Shown here one piece after another: positions 35,288 to 45,799 of a stretch of 64,000 nt of DNA (position 1 is the stretch's first letter; every line of letters starts with the position of its first letter). The position numbers and the translations under genes were made by a program. This DNA is from Humulus lupulus (taxonomy: Eukaryota; Streptophyta; Magnoliopsida; Rosales; Cannabaceae). Location of the stretch: contig NC_084798.1 of NCBI RefSeq assembly GCF_963169125.1, positions 173,195,980 through 173,259,979 of the forward strand, read 5' to 3'. The notes under the pieces are model-generated. The model ran no database searches, was not told where the DNA came from, and was given only the letters and a program-made list of their open reading frames with translations.

Positions 35288-36842
35288 TGTTAACGCAAGT
35301 ATACGTATCATTGCAAGTAATATAGGCACAAGCACGAGTATCATCCGAAGAAATTAATTCCTAATCTCTATTTGGCTAATGAATATTTGTTGACAAGAGA
35401 CATAAACATAAAAACTACGAAATAAAAACAATTAAAAACTATAAACTCTAAACAAATAATAATGATGATAATTAATTAATAGATGAAAATTAGGGAATTT
35501 AACCACATCATCTTTCCACTCTCTGTTTCCTTAATGCATTATTATCATAAGATTTTCTTCTAAATGAGATAGCAAGTTACAAAAGTATTCTATATTCGTG
35601 TTAAGATATATAAAATTTGGCCTGTGTGTAAATTTTCTATATTTCTATGATAAACTCAACATATAGGAAGCATTAGGCATAAGAACTTATAAGCTACATA
35701 AACCATATTGATACTATCGTTAGTATTGAAATCTACGTGTATTCAATTATAGCATGTTTGAATCTCACCTTTCAGATTTTGAAACAAATTCATATATATC
35801 ATGTAATAAATTGCCAATATATCACAAGCATTAAGCATAAATTGAAAAGAACTCAAATAAGAAGAGCAAAACATAAAATTGCATTAATTCATAGAAGAGT
35901 TTCAAGAGACTCAATTAAAAACCCTAAAACTAGATTTAGTTCATATTCATACTATAATTCCATGAAACTAACCATCAACATATACTAAAGATGAAAAGAA
36001 AATAAAGAAAAGATAAAGGAAAAGAAAAACTCTAATTGATCCAATGTTTCTCCAAAAGTCTTCAGTCGTCTTCTCCTAGTCCCAATTCTGCATAATTAGG
36101 ATTTTATTCTAATTACTTCTTGATCCTTAAGAACCATTAATTCACTAGCGAATAATTAATCTATAATCTATGTATAGATTTGAGCTTAATAACTATTGAG
36201 TTCAATAATCAACCCTTAAGGGGACCAATATTTGATCTGTTAGGAAAGCATGGATTACAATATTGTAATTCATGTTCCCAGCCATCCATGATATTGAATC
36301 TCCAAAACAAAATTCATTGGCCTCACTATTCTAAGAGACCTTAACGAGTGAATCAAAAGATCCAATAAACATAAATAGGAGTTCATGAATACTCAGGATT
36401 TAGACTGGTCTACAAATGATCATCTATCATGACAAGAATTAAATCTTTACGTCAAACGGCCAATTTATAAAGATAATTAATTCTCATCGGTCCTATTATA
36501 TATAATCTCTATTATATACAGTACCTTTACTAAGATGTCTATCCTCATTAGTAATCCAAATCTTGATTACTTGCATCTAATATGCTCAGCAAACTGTACT
36601 AGTAATCATTCATTAAAGATTCCTTACTTTAATATGTTACTGACTATTTTATTCATTGTATATGATCTTAATTCTCTCATACTAATACAAGATCATATTC
36701 TCATGAATGAATAGGTAATCTTCTTGATATTATTATATAATTAATTCAAACAATAATTATAACATTTAAATATAATAAAATTTTACTTTTATTTAAAACC
36801 AATAAAATGTCTTTACATGCTTTTAGGGGATTAATCCTAATA
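35288..36842 (-). mobile_element. Ty1/copia element 3: 3' LTR (antisense)
   Basis: On the minus strand it begins TATTAGGATTAATCCCC (family TGTTAGG) just after a polypurine tract GGGCAAGTGGGAGAT (36857-36843) and ends TGCGTTAACA at 35288. It is about 1555 bp, AT-rich, with no coding sequence. Confidence 0.7.
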
Positions 36843-36869
36843 ATCTCCCACTTGCCCTCAAAGCAAGTG

Positions 36870-37557
36870 AGGCATCTCCCTTAATCCCATATTGCACAAG
36901 TGACCCATGAATAACTTTGCAGGAAATGTATTGGCTAACGAGTCATCTAGGTTCTGTTCCAACGCTATCTTCATAACAGTCACATCACCTCGGTGTACAA
37001 TCTCTCTTACTAGATGGTATTTCCTTTCTATATGCTCCCCTCTCTTGTGGCTTCTTGGTTCTTTGGAATTAGTTACTGCTCCATTTTTTTCACACTACAG
37101 ATTAGTGGCTTATCCATATCTGGAACAACTTCCATATTAATGTAGAACTTCCTCAACCAAACTGCCTCCTTACCTACTTCACAAGCCGCTATGTATTCAA
37201 CTTCCATTGTTGAATAAACTATGTTGGATTGTTTAATGCTTCTCCAAACAATAGCTCCTCCACGAAGAGTGAACACTGACCCAGACGTTAATTTTTGACT
37301 GTCTTTGTCTTATTGGAAATCATAATTAGTGTATCCGGTAGGGTTTATCTCACCCCCTGAATATAGCATCATATAGTTTTTCGTTCTCCTAAGACACTTG
37401 AGAATGTGCTTTACTTCAATCCAATGTTCCAAACAAGGATTTGATTGATAACAACTTACAATACCAACAACATAACATATGTCAGGCCTAGTACACAACA
37501 TAGCATACATCAGACTCCCAACTGCTGAAGCATAGGGATACTTTCTCATATCCTCTT
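36870..37557 (-). pseudogene. Ty1/copia element 3: RT-end and RNase H remnant
   Basis: Minus-strand copia coding remains: YASAVGSLMYAMLCTRPDICYVVGIV (about 37540-37460) from the end of RT and FTLRGGAIVWRSIKQS, STMEVEYIAAC (37276-37180) from RNase H. Frames are shifted and broken. The coding end towards 36870 is badly decayed. At 37557 it is cut by the start of a Tekay LTR; the rest of the polyprotein is not in the window. Confidence 0.88.
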
Positions 37558-38201
37558 TGTAATGTCCCAAATTTACTATTAAGGCTAAGTTCCTGCATGA
37601 CAGTGCCTGGAGGGCATAATGGGATTTTCATGTTGATTAATTGGTTAAATGTGTGACTACATGGCATACATGATCTATATATGATAATATGAATTTAAAT
37701 GCATGTTTATCCGTATTAAATATGCATGTGGGCCCATTTTTGATAGTAAGGGCATATTTGTAATATTGGCCCGTTGCGGGCATAAATGTGGTTATATGTG
37801 TGTAATGAGTGAGACCACATAATTGTGTAGATATATTTGCAGTATATAGCTCGAGGCGACCCTTGTGAGCGAATTAGTGGAATAGTCACAGCGGGGTATA
37901 ATACTCAGGTTGGAGTGAGCCTGGGGGTATTTTGGGAAGTTTAAGGTATATTTGGGATATATCAAGTAATGGGTAAGTATTTGGTAATTAGTTGGGCATG
38001 GCAGAAGTAATTGGTAGGATGACTCGAGGAATTAGCGGGAATCAGGATTAATGACCATTTTTCCCTTAAAAGGCAAATAAGAGGTTGGGATAGCTTAAGG
38101 GGAATTTTGGTCTTTTTGGTTAAGGGGTATAGTGAACTAACCTTCAGGGGTTAACTAGAAGGTGTTAGAAGCCTTATCTCACCCTATCTCTCCTACTCTC
38201 A

Positions 38202-38238
<37 letters not shown>

Positions 38239-38500
38239 AGGCATAGAAGCTTGAAGGAAGGGCTTAGAATTAGGGATGGAGATGGTGGATTCAGGTGAGA
38301 ATTTAAAGCTTAGGGACTGAAAGATTGAAGCTATAAGTAGGCAAGTAATCTCTGAGGATTAAAGCTTCTAACTGAGGTATGATTTCTGGTTCTAAATTGC
38401 TGAATTTCTAGCTAGCTTGATCTTGTTGGGGGTCTTGAGGGAGGGTTCTAAATTTGGTAATTTGGGGAGGATTAAACTAGTGATGTAGGCTATATGTGTT
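37558..38500 (+). mobile_element. Tekay-type LTR fragment (element 3)
   Basis: A clean LTR start, TGTAATGTCCCAAATTTAC, inside copia element 3, followed by family landmarks (GGGCATATTTGTAATATTGGCC near 37750, the GATATATTTGCAG block near 37829) and a long (CT)n tract at about 38197-38238. It breaks off near 38500 after less than 1 kb; Tekay LTRs here are 2-3 kb. The right edge is approximate. Confidence 0.75.
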
Positions 38501-39180
38501 GGTTTTGAAGTGTTATTTATTTAGTATTTATTTATTTAAACGTTTGAATGTGATTAAATTGTTTAATACTTTATCATGCATTTTTTACATGCCATACATA
38601 TAACCCACACAATATTTAAAATTATGCATGCATCTCATATGAGTAGAAACATGCCCTGGGATTGTCCTTTGTGAATATATGCTTAATGTGATAGACCATA
38701 TAATAATAAATCTAGTTTTAACTAATTCAAGAGCTGAAATAGATTTTAAAAGTTGTTTAATTTATAGAATTTAATAAAATTGTTTTATTAAATAATAAAT
38801 CATATTCCTAGTAATTATAGAAAATTAAAATCAAATTATTTAGGGCATAGTTCTATATTTTTAATTTTGCTTAATTGGATTAGTAATTATTAGAATATCA
38901 TTTGGTAAAAATAGATCATTTTATTTTTACAAACCAATTAAAAAGCATAGGATGTTTTGAGAAAACACATATTTTAAAATAGTGAGTGGGAGAGGGAGTT
39001 ATGACAATAAGTTCCATGGTCTCCATTATTAGTTGGCAGCGAGGTAGCATGGAGAGGGCCTCGCGACACCATTGCTTGTGTCCCCCTAAGGAAGGCTTCT
39101 GACTGTGTTATTCTCAAGGAAAACTTCTTTTTCAAGAATATGATTTAATGGTGTATTTAAAGTTTGACTAACCCTAAGGC
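38500..39180. other. AT-rich sequence left of the CACTA element, host of the nested insertions
   Basis: No open frame. Once the CACTA and Tat insertions are removed, this joins 43655-43755 and 56713-56974 and leads into the copia gag at 56975, so it is probably the 5' untranslated region and/or LTR of that copia. It does not visibly match the 3' LTR at 60985-63054, so the assignment is not secure. Confidence 0.45.
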
Positions 39181-40499
39181 CACTACTACAAAAAAGGGCA
39201 ATTGTGTCAGTCAAACGCGTCAGTCAACGCAGTTGACTGACGTTGTTGACCAAGAATTAGCATTTGTGGCAGTTGGACACTGCCACAAATGAGGGCCCAA
39301 TTGCGTCATAACGTACACTGACGCTGTTTAATGGAACCGTTTGTGTCAGTGGGGCACTGACGCAAACGGGCTGTTAACGGCGTCAGTGGCCCACTGACGG
39401 TAATGGACGTTTGCGTCAGTGGGCCACTAACGCAACTGGGTCTCCCATAATAGAACCCTCATCGTCCCAGCCGAGCCCCATTTCACTCATACCATAATTT
39501 CAGACCGTTTTCCTCCCAAACCAGCGGCGCCCAACCAAGGTTCTCCCCATTTAGGTACGTTTTCAGCCATTTTTTTTCAATTTTAATGTTAAAATAATGA
39601 TTTATATATGTTTATGAAACTTATATATAGTTTTTTTTGGATTTTTTTTGTATAGATTTTGTTTTTTGAAGATATAATTTGAAAACCCATAATCTTCATT
39701 GGATTTTTGGGGTTTTCTACATCAAGAACCCACATTGCACAATTACCACAAGTAAGTGTAATTTTATTAATTTTTATGATTTAAATATAATTTTTGTGAA
39801 TTTTTTTTTTTTATAAATTGACTATATTTCAGATTTTTAATTTTTAGATAGTTTTATTAACTTTTTTTTTTAAATTTAATTAAATTTCGAATTTACTATG
39901 TAAATGAGTATATATATAGATTAATGTATATATTTTGTGTAAGTTTCATTTTATTAAATGTTTAGTTTGATTATTATTAGTAATTTTTTTTTTATATTTT
40001 GTTAACTTTTTAAAATTATTTTTAAATTTTGGGTTTAATTGGTTAAATAGGTATATATTAAAATTGTTTGTTTTTTTAAGTTATATTTTAATATTGATTT
40101 AGTTAGGATATTTATAGTCGATTTTTATTTATGTGAGTTGTTAACTTTTTTTTAAAAAAAAAAATTATTTCGGGTTTAAGTAAACAAATGTGTACATATA
40201 ACAAATTATTTGTTTTCTTTAAGCATTTTATTGTTTATTTAGTTACAATATAGCTTTATGGTATTTTTCTTTATATTTTGTTAACTTTTTTATTATTTTT
40301 TTGTATATTGTTATATTTGAGTAGGTATTTTGTTGACAACTTTGTTGGTGAGATCAAGCTTTGGAGGATATTATATTAGAGGCAATATTTTAAACCTTAA
40401 TGTATAATTAATATATTGAACTTAGTAGCATGTACAAATTATAAAATAGTGGAGATAGGATCTGGGACTGTGTGCTGCGGTGATATAAGGCTGTAATTG

Positions 40500-40885
40500 T
40501 GCATGTTTGATTGATTACTTGATTTGTTGTATTTATGTGATGAATATATGTTTATTTAAATTTTGGGAAATATGATAGAAATAGGGGAAATGCTGTCCAA
40601 TTTTTTTTTTTAAGATTTAGTAATTTGGGAATTATGCATGTTTGATTGATTAATTGGTTTGTTGTGTTTATGTGATGAAATATGTTTATTTAAATTATGG
40701 GAAATATGATAGAAATAGGGGAAATGCTGGTCAATTTTTTTTAGGATTTAGTAATTTTAGAATTATTCATGTTTGATTGATTAGTTGAATATTTTTGTGT
40801 ATACCATGTGCTGTATAAATGCACATTTTAAATTTGGGAAATGTGATAGAAATAGGGGAAATGCTGCCCAATTTTTTTTTGGACA
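40500..40885 (+). repeat. Tandem repeat of about 125-130 bp, three units, in the CACTA
   Basis: Three copies of a unit holding 'CATGTTTGATTGATTA', then 'GGGAAAT(A/G)TGATAGAAATAG' and 'GGGGAAATGCTG' followed by a poly-T run. Starts lie near 40500, 40635 and 40765. The last unit has diverged most. Confidence 0.8.
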
Positions 40886-40988
40886 TATTTTTTCCTTTAT
40901 TTACTTTTCAATTAAGTAATCCACGAACTTAATTGTTAATGTTTGTTGCTTTGTTTGTTTTTTTTTTTTTGTTGTGTGAAGTTTGACA

Positions 40989-41230
40989 ATGGATAGAGAT
41001 TTGATGTCAGCGGATATGTTATCTATGAAATATAGGAATGGAGTTGAGTTTTTCTTGGAATTTTGTGCAAGAAATACTCAATCTTCCTTGTCTATGTGTT
41101 AAGTGTGGTAACGTTGTGAGGATGCCAATTTTTAAAATAAAAGACCACATGTCGCTCCCCGTCAATTTTTCATGTCCCACCACCAAAAAGATTCAATCAC
41201 AAACAAAAAGGTGTGGAAGATGCTCATTCT
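40989..41230 (+). pseudogene. CACTA: transposase-associated domain fragment
   Basis: MDRDLMSADMLSMKYRNGVEFFLEF (starting 40989, quoted from two runs: MDRDLMSADML and GVEFFLEFCARN) followed in another frame by LPCLCVKCGNVV (41086-41121). This is the plant 'transposase-associated' pattern of a charged start, a Gly-Val-x-x-Phe-Leu helix and a C-x-C-x-x-C metal-binding group. A one-base frameshift lies between the halves, and the protein goes directly into the Pro-rich region without a DDE core. Confidence 0.7.
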
Positions 41231-43133
41231 AAAGACATTGAAGAGAAATGGCGTCAATCTGAAGAAAGGGCACGTCAACAGGAGGAAAAGTTAAACCAGT
41301 TGATGGCGCATATTGCATCTCAACAGAGCGGTGCATTTGGATCATCAAATGCATCTGGTTCGGGTGTAGGAGGAGCCTCAAACACACCACACGCACCATA
41401 TGCCCCTCCACCACCGACACAGGCACAACAGGCTCCGCCACCACCGACATGGACATCATATGCTCACCGACCACCCTCACAGCTACCACTTGCTCCTCCA
41501 CCACCGACGCAGGCACCATGTGCTCCCCCACCACCACAGTCAAATTTTCCTGAGGAGGTAATAGTTTCTTATTAATTCATTATTGCATATATTTGATACA
41601 GTAAAAATAAACTAGTTTATCGAAAAGTCTAACAGATTAATTGGAATGTAACAGATTAATTTTAAGTTTTGTCTTGGTTCGACACAAAATATAGTTGCAG
41701 AGGGGAAACTTGTAAGTACCTGTTGCACAGAAATGCATAGCGTTCAACTGCCTCCTGGAAATTATCATGTCAGAGTTGAGGTAGCCATTTTACCATATCC
41801 GCTTACAATGGAAGGTTATACATTGGTTGGACAAGAAATCGGGTATGATGTTGGATGGCTACAACATTGGGTTCTTACTAATCAACAAACGAAAGAGCCA
41901 CTTGCGCCCTCTACTCAACAACCAAGACAATAAAAAAAAAAGAATAGAGGCATTGACACAGGAGCCTACAGAAGTGTCTTTCTCAAAAATATTGAGGTGT
42001 TTGGTGAATTTTATTGATAAATGGCAAGCTGACCGCGTGGTAGAGATTCCAATTGTTGAAAGGGTATTTGGATTCGAAACTATCGCTCTATTAGGGAAAG
42101 ATGATATCCTCCACTTGTGCAACTATGAGATGATTGGACAGACCGAGCTAGCATTATATATGAGGTACAATGGTGTTTATAATCTTAGTTTATTTAGTTT
42201 AACTTGAAATTTAATAGTTTATTAACTTTTTTAATTATATGTAGATTTCTCGATGATTTGGTGCAAACGAAGGGATTGAACCACATGTACACTTTCATGC
42301 ATCCCGCTTTAGTGTCCACTAATGCAAGAACCAATGAAATACGTGCTAAAAATCTCTTTGATCGGTTTCTACAGATGGAGCTAGAGACACAGTTTCTAAT
42401 TTGTCCTTGGAACAACAAGTAAGTCAACTTAATTTTATATTCATATATTTTGTTTATTGATAAATATCTTACACAAGGTTTTTTATTGCAGCTTTCATTG
42501 GATGTTAGTATTAATTCAGCCCCACAGTCATTCGGTAGCTTTTTTGGATCCTGTAAACTCACATTTCCGTCCGGAAATCAAGGAAATAATTATCATATAA
42601 GTTTTTCATTTTACTTAATTAATTTATGATTTTATTTCAAACTCATATATGGGTAAATATTAATATTGTGTGCAGGGCGTTGGATCAATATGATACACAC
42701 CGAAGACAAAAAGAGTCAATCAATCTAAAAGTTTGTGTTCTTAAGGTAAGTAAATTATATTACTTATCGTATTCAACTTTTTGACATATTTCTATTATAA
42801 TAACTTACTAAATATAATTCTTAACTTTGGATAACTATGCTGTAATATTGTCGAAACCAGACTGGGCCAACCGAGTGTGGCTTTTACGTTATGAAATTTG
42901 CTAGAGACTTGATTTCACAGCCTAGACCGAAGGCCTACTTGAAAAATGAGGTATTGTTTTGCTTTTTAATTTTCATTTAAACTATCGTTCATGATTTTAT
43001 TTGGATGATTATTTGTAACTTATTATTTTAAATATTTTCTAATTAGTTTACGAATACGAGTCCATATTCGGCTGACGAAATCAACGAGATACGGGATGAG
43101 TGGACTGAATCAATTATGGCGTATCTCAATTAG
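41213..43133 (+). pseudogene. CACTA: multi-exon gene with Ulp1-like cysteine protease domain
   Basis: Apparent exons: 41213-41557 (coiled start, then a Pro-rich PPPPT repeat region), about 41680-42164, 42245-42418, 42492-about 42597, 42676-42745, 42861-42950 and 43047-43133. Most introns have GT-AG ends; the donor after about 42597 looks mutated. The second exon has a plant-TE domain (LPPGNYHVRVEV, TLVGQEIGYDV) and a frameshift near the A-run at 41931-41942. The protease part shows His (FHWMLVLIQ, near 42495), Asp (AFLDPVNS) and Cys (GPTECGFYVMKFARD, near 42865), the triad of the Ulp1/SENP (C48) family. Such proteases cleave SUMO conjugates; in plant transposons the role is unproven. Only the protease-coding end is in good shape. 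Confidence 0.78.
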
Positions 43134-43464
43134 CAAATGAGCAAGTGGGTGAGGAAATTTTAGTTTAAGTAGGTTTGACACTTAGAAATTTAGAACACAA
43201 GAGTACATATATTAACTTTGATATTTGAATTACATTTATAGTTTTGATCACAAATGTTAACTCTAGATAAATGTTTATAAAAACTTATATTGTTGTTTTT
43301 CTGTTCATACTGTTGTTTTTCTGTTTCTGCTGCTGATTATTTTTATCAAAACAGGCCAGGGAAATTGGCATAAACATTTGCAACTTCCTTGGTTAATACT
43401 TTATGTGACAGTGCCCAACTGACGCAAATAATACTCGTTTTTAACATTTGTGGCAATGCCCCAC

Positions 43465-43564
43465 TGACGCAAACCAGAGTGTCATTTGCGTCAGTGGGGC
43501 ACTGCCACAAATGCCAGTTTGTGGAAGTGCCCCACTGACGCAAATGACACTCTGGTTTGCGTCA
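43465..43564. repeat. 45-bp inverted repeat with 10-nt loop at the CACTA 3' end
   Basis: 43465-43509 is the reverse complement of 43520-43564 with one mismatch in 45. It is built from the subterminal GCGTCAGTGGGGCACTG motif. A transcript would form a long hairpin. Confidence 0.9.
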
Positions 43565-43654
43565 TGGGCAATTGCGTCACATAGTACACTGACGCAAAAA
43601 CTCAACTGTGGCAGTGCTAAACTGACGCAAATGGCCTTTTTTGCTGTAGTGGGC

Positions 43655-43750
43655 ACACTCTTGAGTTAAGTCATTGATCTAAAATAATGGGTTACACTCA
43701 CATGATACATTAGGCTTTTGAGCAGACTAGTGTATTCTTGACCAAACAAG
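43655..43750. other. Host sequence between the CACTA and Tat insertions
   Basis: About 100 bp that continues 38500-39180 on the left and 56713-56974 on the right. No feature seen. Confidence 0.6.
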
Positions 43751-43755
43751 CGGTT

Positions 43756-45191
43756 TGTTGACGGTGAGAACTCGTCAACTAAGTTAAGTTGGAAAGAATT
43801 GTAAGATCAAGATTATCAATAGAAAAAGCCTTAGAAATTTCAGTATCAACTCTAAGAACAATTGTAGAATAACAATGGTGAAATCAGTTTTTCATTCACT
43901 ATGGTGCACTTGCTACAGTAAATTTTCCAACCCTCTTCCATGGGGAATTGGGGTTCATTATATAGTGGGCTCTAATGGCCTTAGATACACTGTGGTCCAA
44001 GGGACCAGGTAGTACATAAGTACACTGTCAGAAGAGTGGTTCCAGGGGTAGTGGTGTCGGTTCTGGTACATGGTCAGAGTACATGGGAGCACCTCAACTT
44101 TTGTACCCGGTCATGACTCCACTACTTGTCTTGTACGAATGTCAGAGGCGTGGTACTAGGCATAGTGGCGCTGGTGAGGACCACAACAAGTACCTCATTT
44201 GTACGACCACTACCTGTCTAGTACGAACATCCTGTCTGTACTCTGATTCTTCCCGACTTTGCATGAATTGCTATGAGGCTTCCCCCACTTCGTTCGTCAG
44301 GGTGCGTTGCAGAGGCCCTTGATCCTTCCTCATGATATACCCACAATGAGAATGGTGTCCTGTCACCAGCGTCAATCTCAAGGGGAGAGATTAGGCCTCT
44401 CCAACGAGGCCCACTGTGTAGGTAATTCTTAGAGGCACGGACATGACGTGCTGAGATGGGGGTACCCCTCGCGACCCCCTGGCACGGCTGGTGCGTACAC
44501 GAGGTGTTGGCCTCGCGTGGGGCACCCGGGCGCGCGCGGCGTAAGGCGAGGCAGGGCTCGCGTGGGCACTCGGGCGCACACAGCGTGACGCGAGGCAGGG
44601 CCTCGCGTGGGCAGTCGGGGTGTGTGCGGAGTGACGCAAGGTTGTGCCTCGCGTGGGCACTCGGGCGCACACAGCGAGAAGCCAGGCGGGGCCTCGCGTG
44701 GGCAGTCAGGGTGCGCGCGGCATGAGGTGAGATAGTGCCTCGCGTGGGCACTCAGGTGCGCGCAGCGTGACGCGAGGCGGGCCTCGCATGGGAAGTCGGG
44801 GTGCGCGCGGGATGAAGCGAGGTGGTGCCTCGCGTGGGCAGTCGGGTGCGCGCAGCGTGACGCGAGGCGGGGCCTTGCGTGGGCAGTCGGGGTGCGCGCG
44901 GCATGAAGCGAGGCGGTGCCTCGCGTGGGCACTCGGGTGCGCGCAGCGTGACGCGAGGCGGGGCCTCGTGCGAGGACTCAGGTGCGGGTCATGGATGGCC
45001 GCGCGTAATGAGACCCTTGAGGCCTTGGCGGGTACCTGTGCATGGCCAGGCTCTCGGGCCTCTTGGGGCACCTTCTTTAAGGTTCCCTATGAGGCGCGAG
45101 CTGCGAAGAAAAATACTGGGTTGCTTTGCTTGCCTGTGGTTGATGAGGATGAACCTCCATATTTTCCCTTGGTAGAATTTGAGCGTCTACA
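43756..45191 (-). repeat. Tat element 1: 3' LTR
   Basis: On the plus strand it runs from TGTTGACGG to GCGTCTACA. It matches the 5' LTR almost base for base outside the GC-rich repeat. The polypurine tract (minus strand GAGGGGCAAG, 45201-45192) adjoins. Confidence 0.93.
44540..44985 (-). repeat. GC-rich higher-order repeat in the Tat LTR (45/46-bp halves, 91-bp unit)
   Basis: The CGTGGGCA anchor recurs at about 44561, 44606, 44652, 44697, 44743, 44787 and 44833, spacing alternately 45 and 46 bp. Alternate halves carry GTGACGCGAGGCGGGG or ATGAAGCGAGGCGGTG type ends, giving a 91-bp higher-order unit. CpG density is very high. Long open frames on both strands here are a by-product of the repeat. 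Confidence 0.88.
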
Positions 45192-45252
45192 CTTGCCCCT
45201 CAGTCTAGGAGAGGACCTTTAGGTGCTCTTGTAGACTATTCTCCTTGCTTCT

Positions 45253-45260
45253 TATAAATA
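45253..45260 (+). promoter_or_regulatory. TATA box of the antisense accessory gene (Tat element 1)
   Basis: TATAAATA on the plus strand, just outside the 3' LTR and pointing towards the gene at 45800. The decayed Tat copy keeps TATAAATA at the same place (25411-25404, minus strand), followed by a similar CCCTC. Confidence 0.65.
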
Positions 45261-45296
45261 GGCCCTCATGCAGGGCTCATTATTTACACCTTACTT

Positions 45297-45362
45297 CCTT
45301 AGCTTAGTGGTATCTAGACCCTTACTCCTTTCAAGAGGTAAGGGGTTCAATCCCCCACAATC
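45297..45362 (+). promoter_or_regulatory. tRNA-like segment with Pol III A and B boxes
   Basis: TTAGCTTAGTGG (45299-45310) fits the A-box consensus TRGCNNAGTGG. GGTTCAATCCC (45344-45354) fits the B box and sits in a GGGG-loop-CCCC T-arm. Between them CCCTTAC (about 45319-45325) can pair with GTAAGGG (45338-45344) as a long anticodon-like arm. TTTT follows at 45367-45370. The acceptor ends do not pair, so I do not call a tRNA gene. It lies between the TATA box and the antisense gene, and the diverged Tat copy has its counterpart at 25297-25375. Confidence 0.65.
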
Positions 45363-45799
45363 TCACTTTTGCCATAGTTTTCTTTATTTTATTTTTTCAT
45401 TTCATTCATTTTCTTTTTAACAAATGAGCTAATTTTTTGGTATGTCTATTTGGAGGCTGACACATCCTTTTGGTCTATTTTTGCAGACGCGTATATTCGA
45501 CCATCAGGTGCATTTGGCCCTCGACCTCCTTTGGACCTCGACAACGCTCCATCTTATCTGCTTGAGGTATATTTTCTTTTTCCTTGGTTTTCATTGGGTC
45601 CAAATCAGCGTTACTCAGGATGGGGTACCATGGCCTGAGCTCGCTGTGAGTTTGCTCATTTGCATGCTCCTCTTTTTTATACTCTGTAGTGGGTCATTTA
45701 TGGCGTTTGCATCTAGAGGTATTAAGCCTATTCTTTTGTGTTTTGTAGCCATCCCCTCGTTTATACGTGAACCCCTTTTTACTTTCGGGACAAGGTCTC

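Larger units (their letters stand above)
39181..43651 (+). mobile_element. CACTA (EnSpm) DNA transposon, internally deleted
   Basis: It begins CACTACTACAAAAAAGGGC and ends GCAAAAAAGGCCATT in reverse, i.e. ...TTTTTTGCTGTAGTG. The terminal inverted repeats agree over roughly 24 of the first 30 bases. Target duplication GGC on both sides (39178-39180, 43652-43654), the 3 bp expected of CACTA elements. Both ends carry subterminal repeats of a GCGTCAGTG..CACTGACGC type. At 4.47 kb it is short for an autonomous element. It retains a transposase-associated domain fragment and a Ulp1-like gene, but I find no catalytic transposase core. Confidence 0.92.

Noticed and set aside
37307..37330. Possible intron or programmed frameshift in copia 3
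   Set aside because: The break fits ordinary decay; no splice signals or slippery site seen.
44218..45222. Several long overlapping open frames on both strands (Ala/Arg/His-rich or Gly/Ser/Arg-rich)
   Set aside because: They come from the CpG-rich 45/46-bp repeat of the Tat LTR, occur in several frames at once, and recur in the other LTR at 55858-56720. Composition, not coding.
45297..45362. A functional tRNA gene
   Set aside because: A and B boxes are good, but acceptor-stem ends do not pair and the anticodon arm is abnormal. Kept as a tRNA-like regulatory segment.
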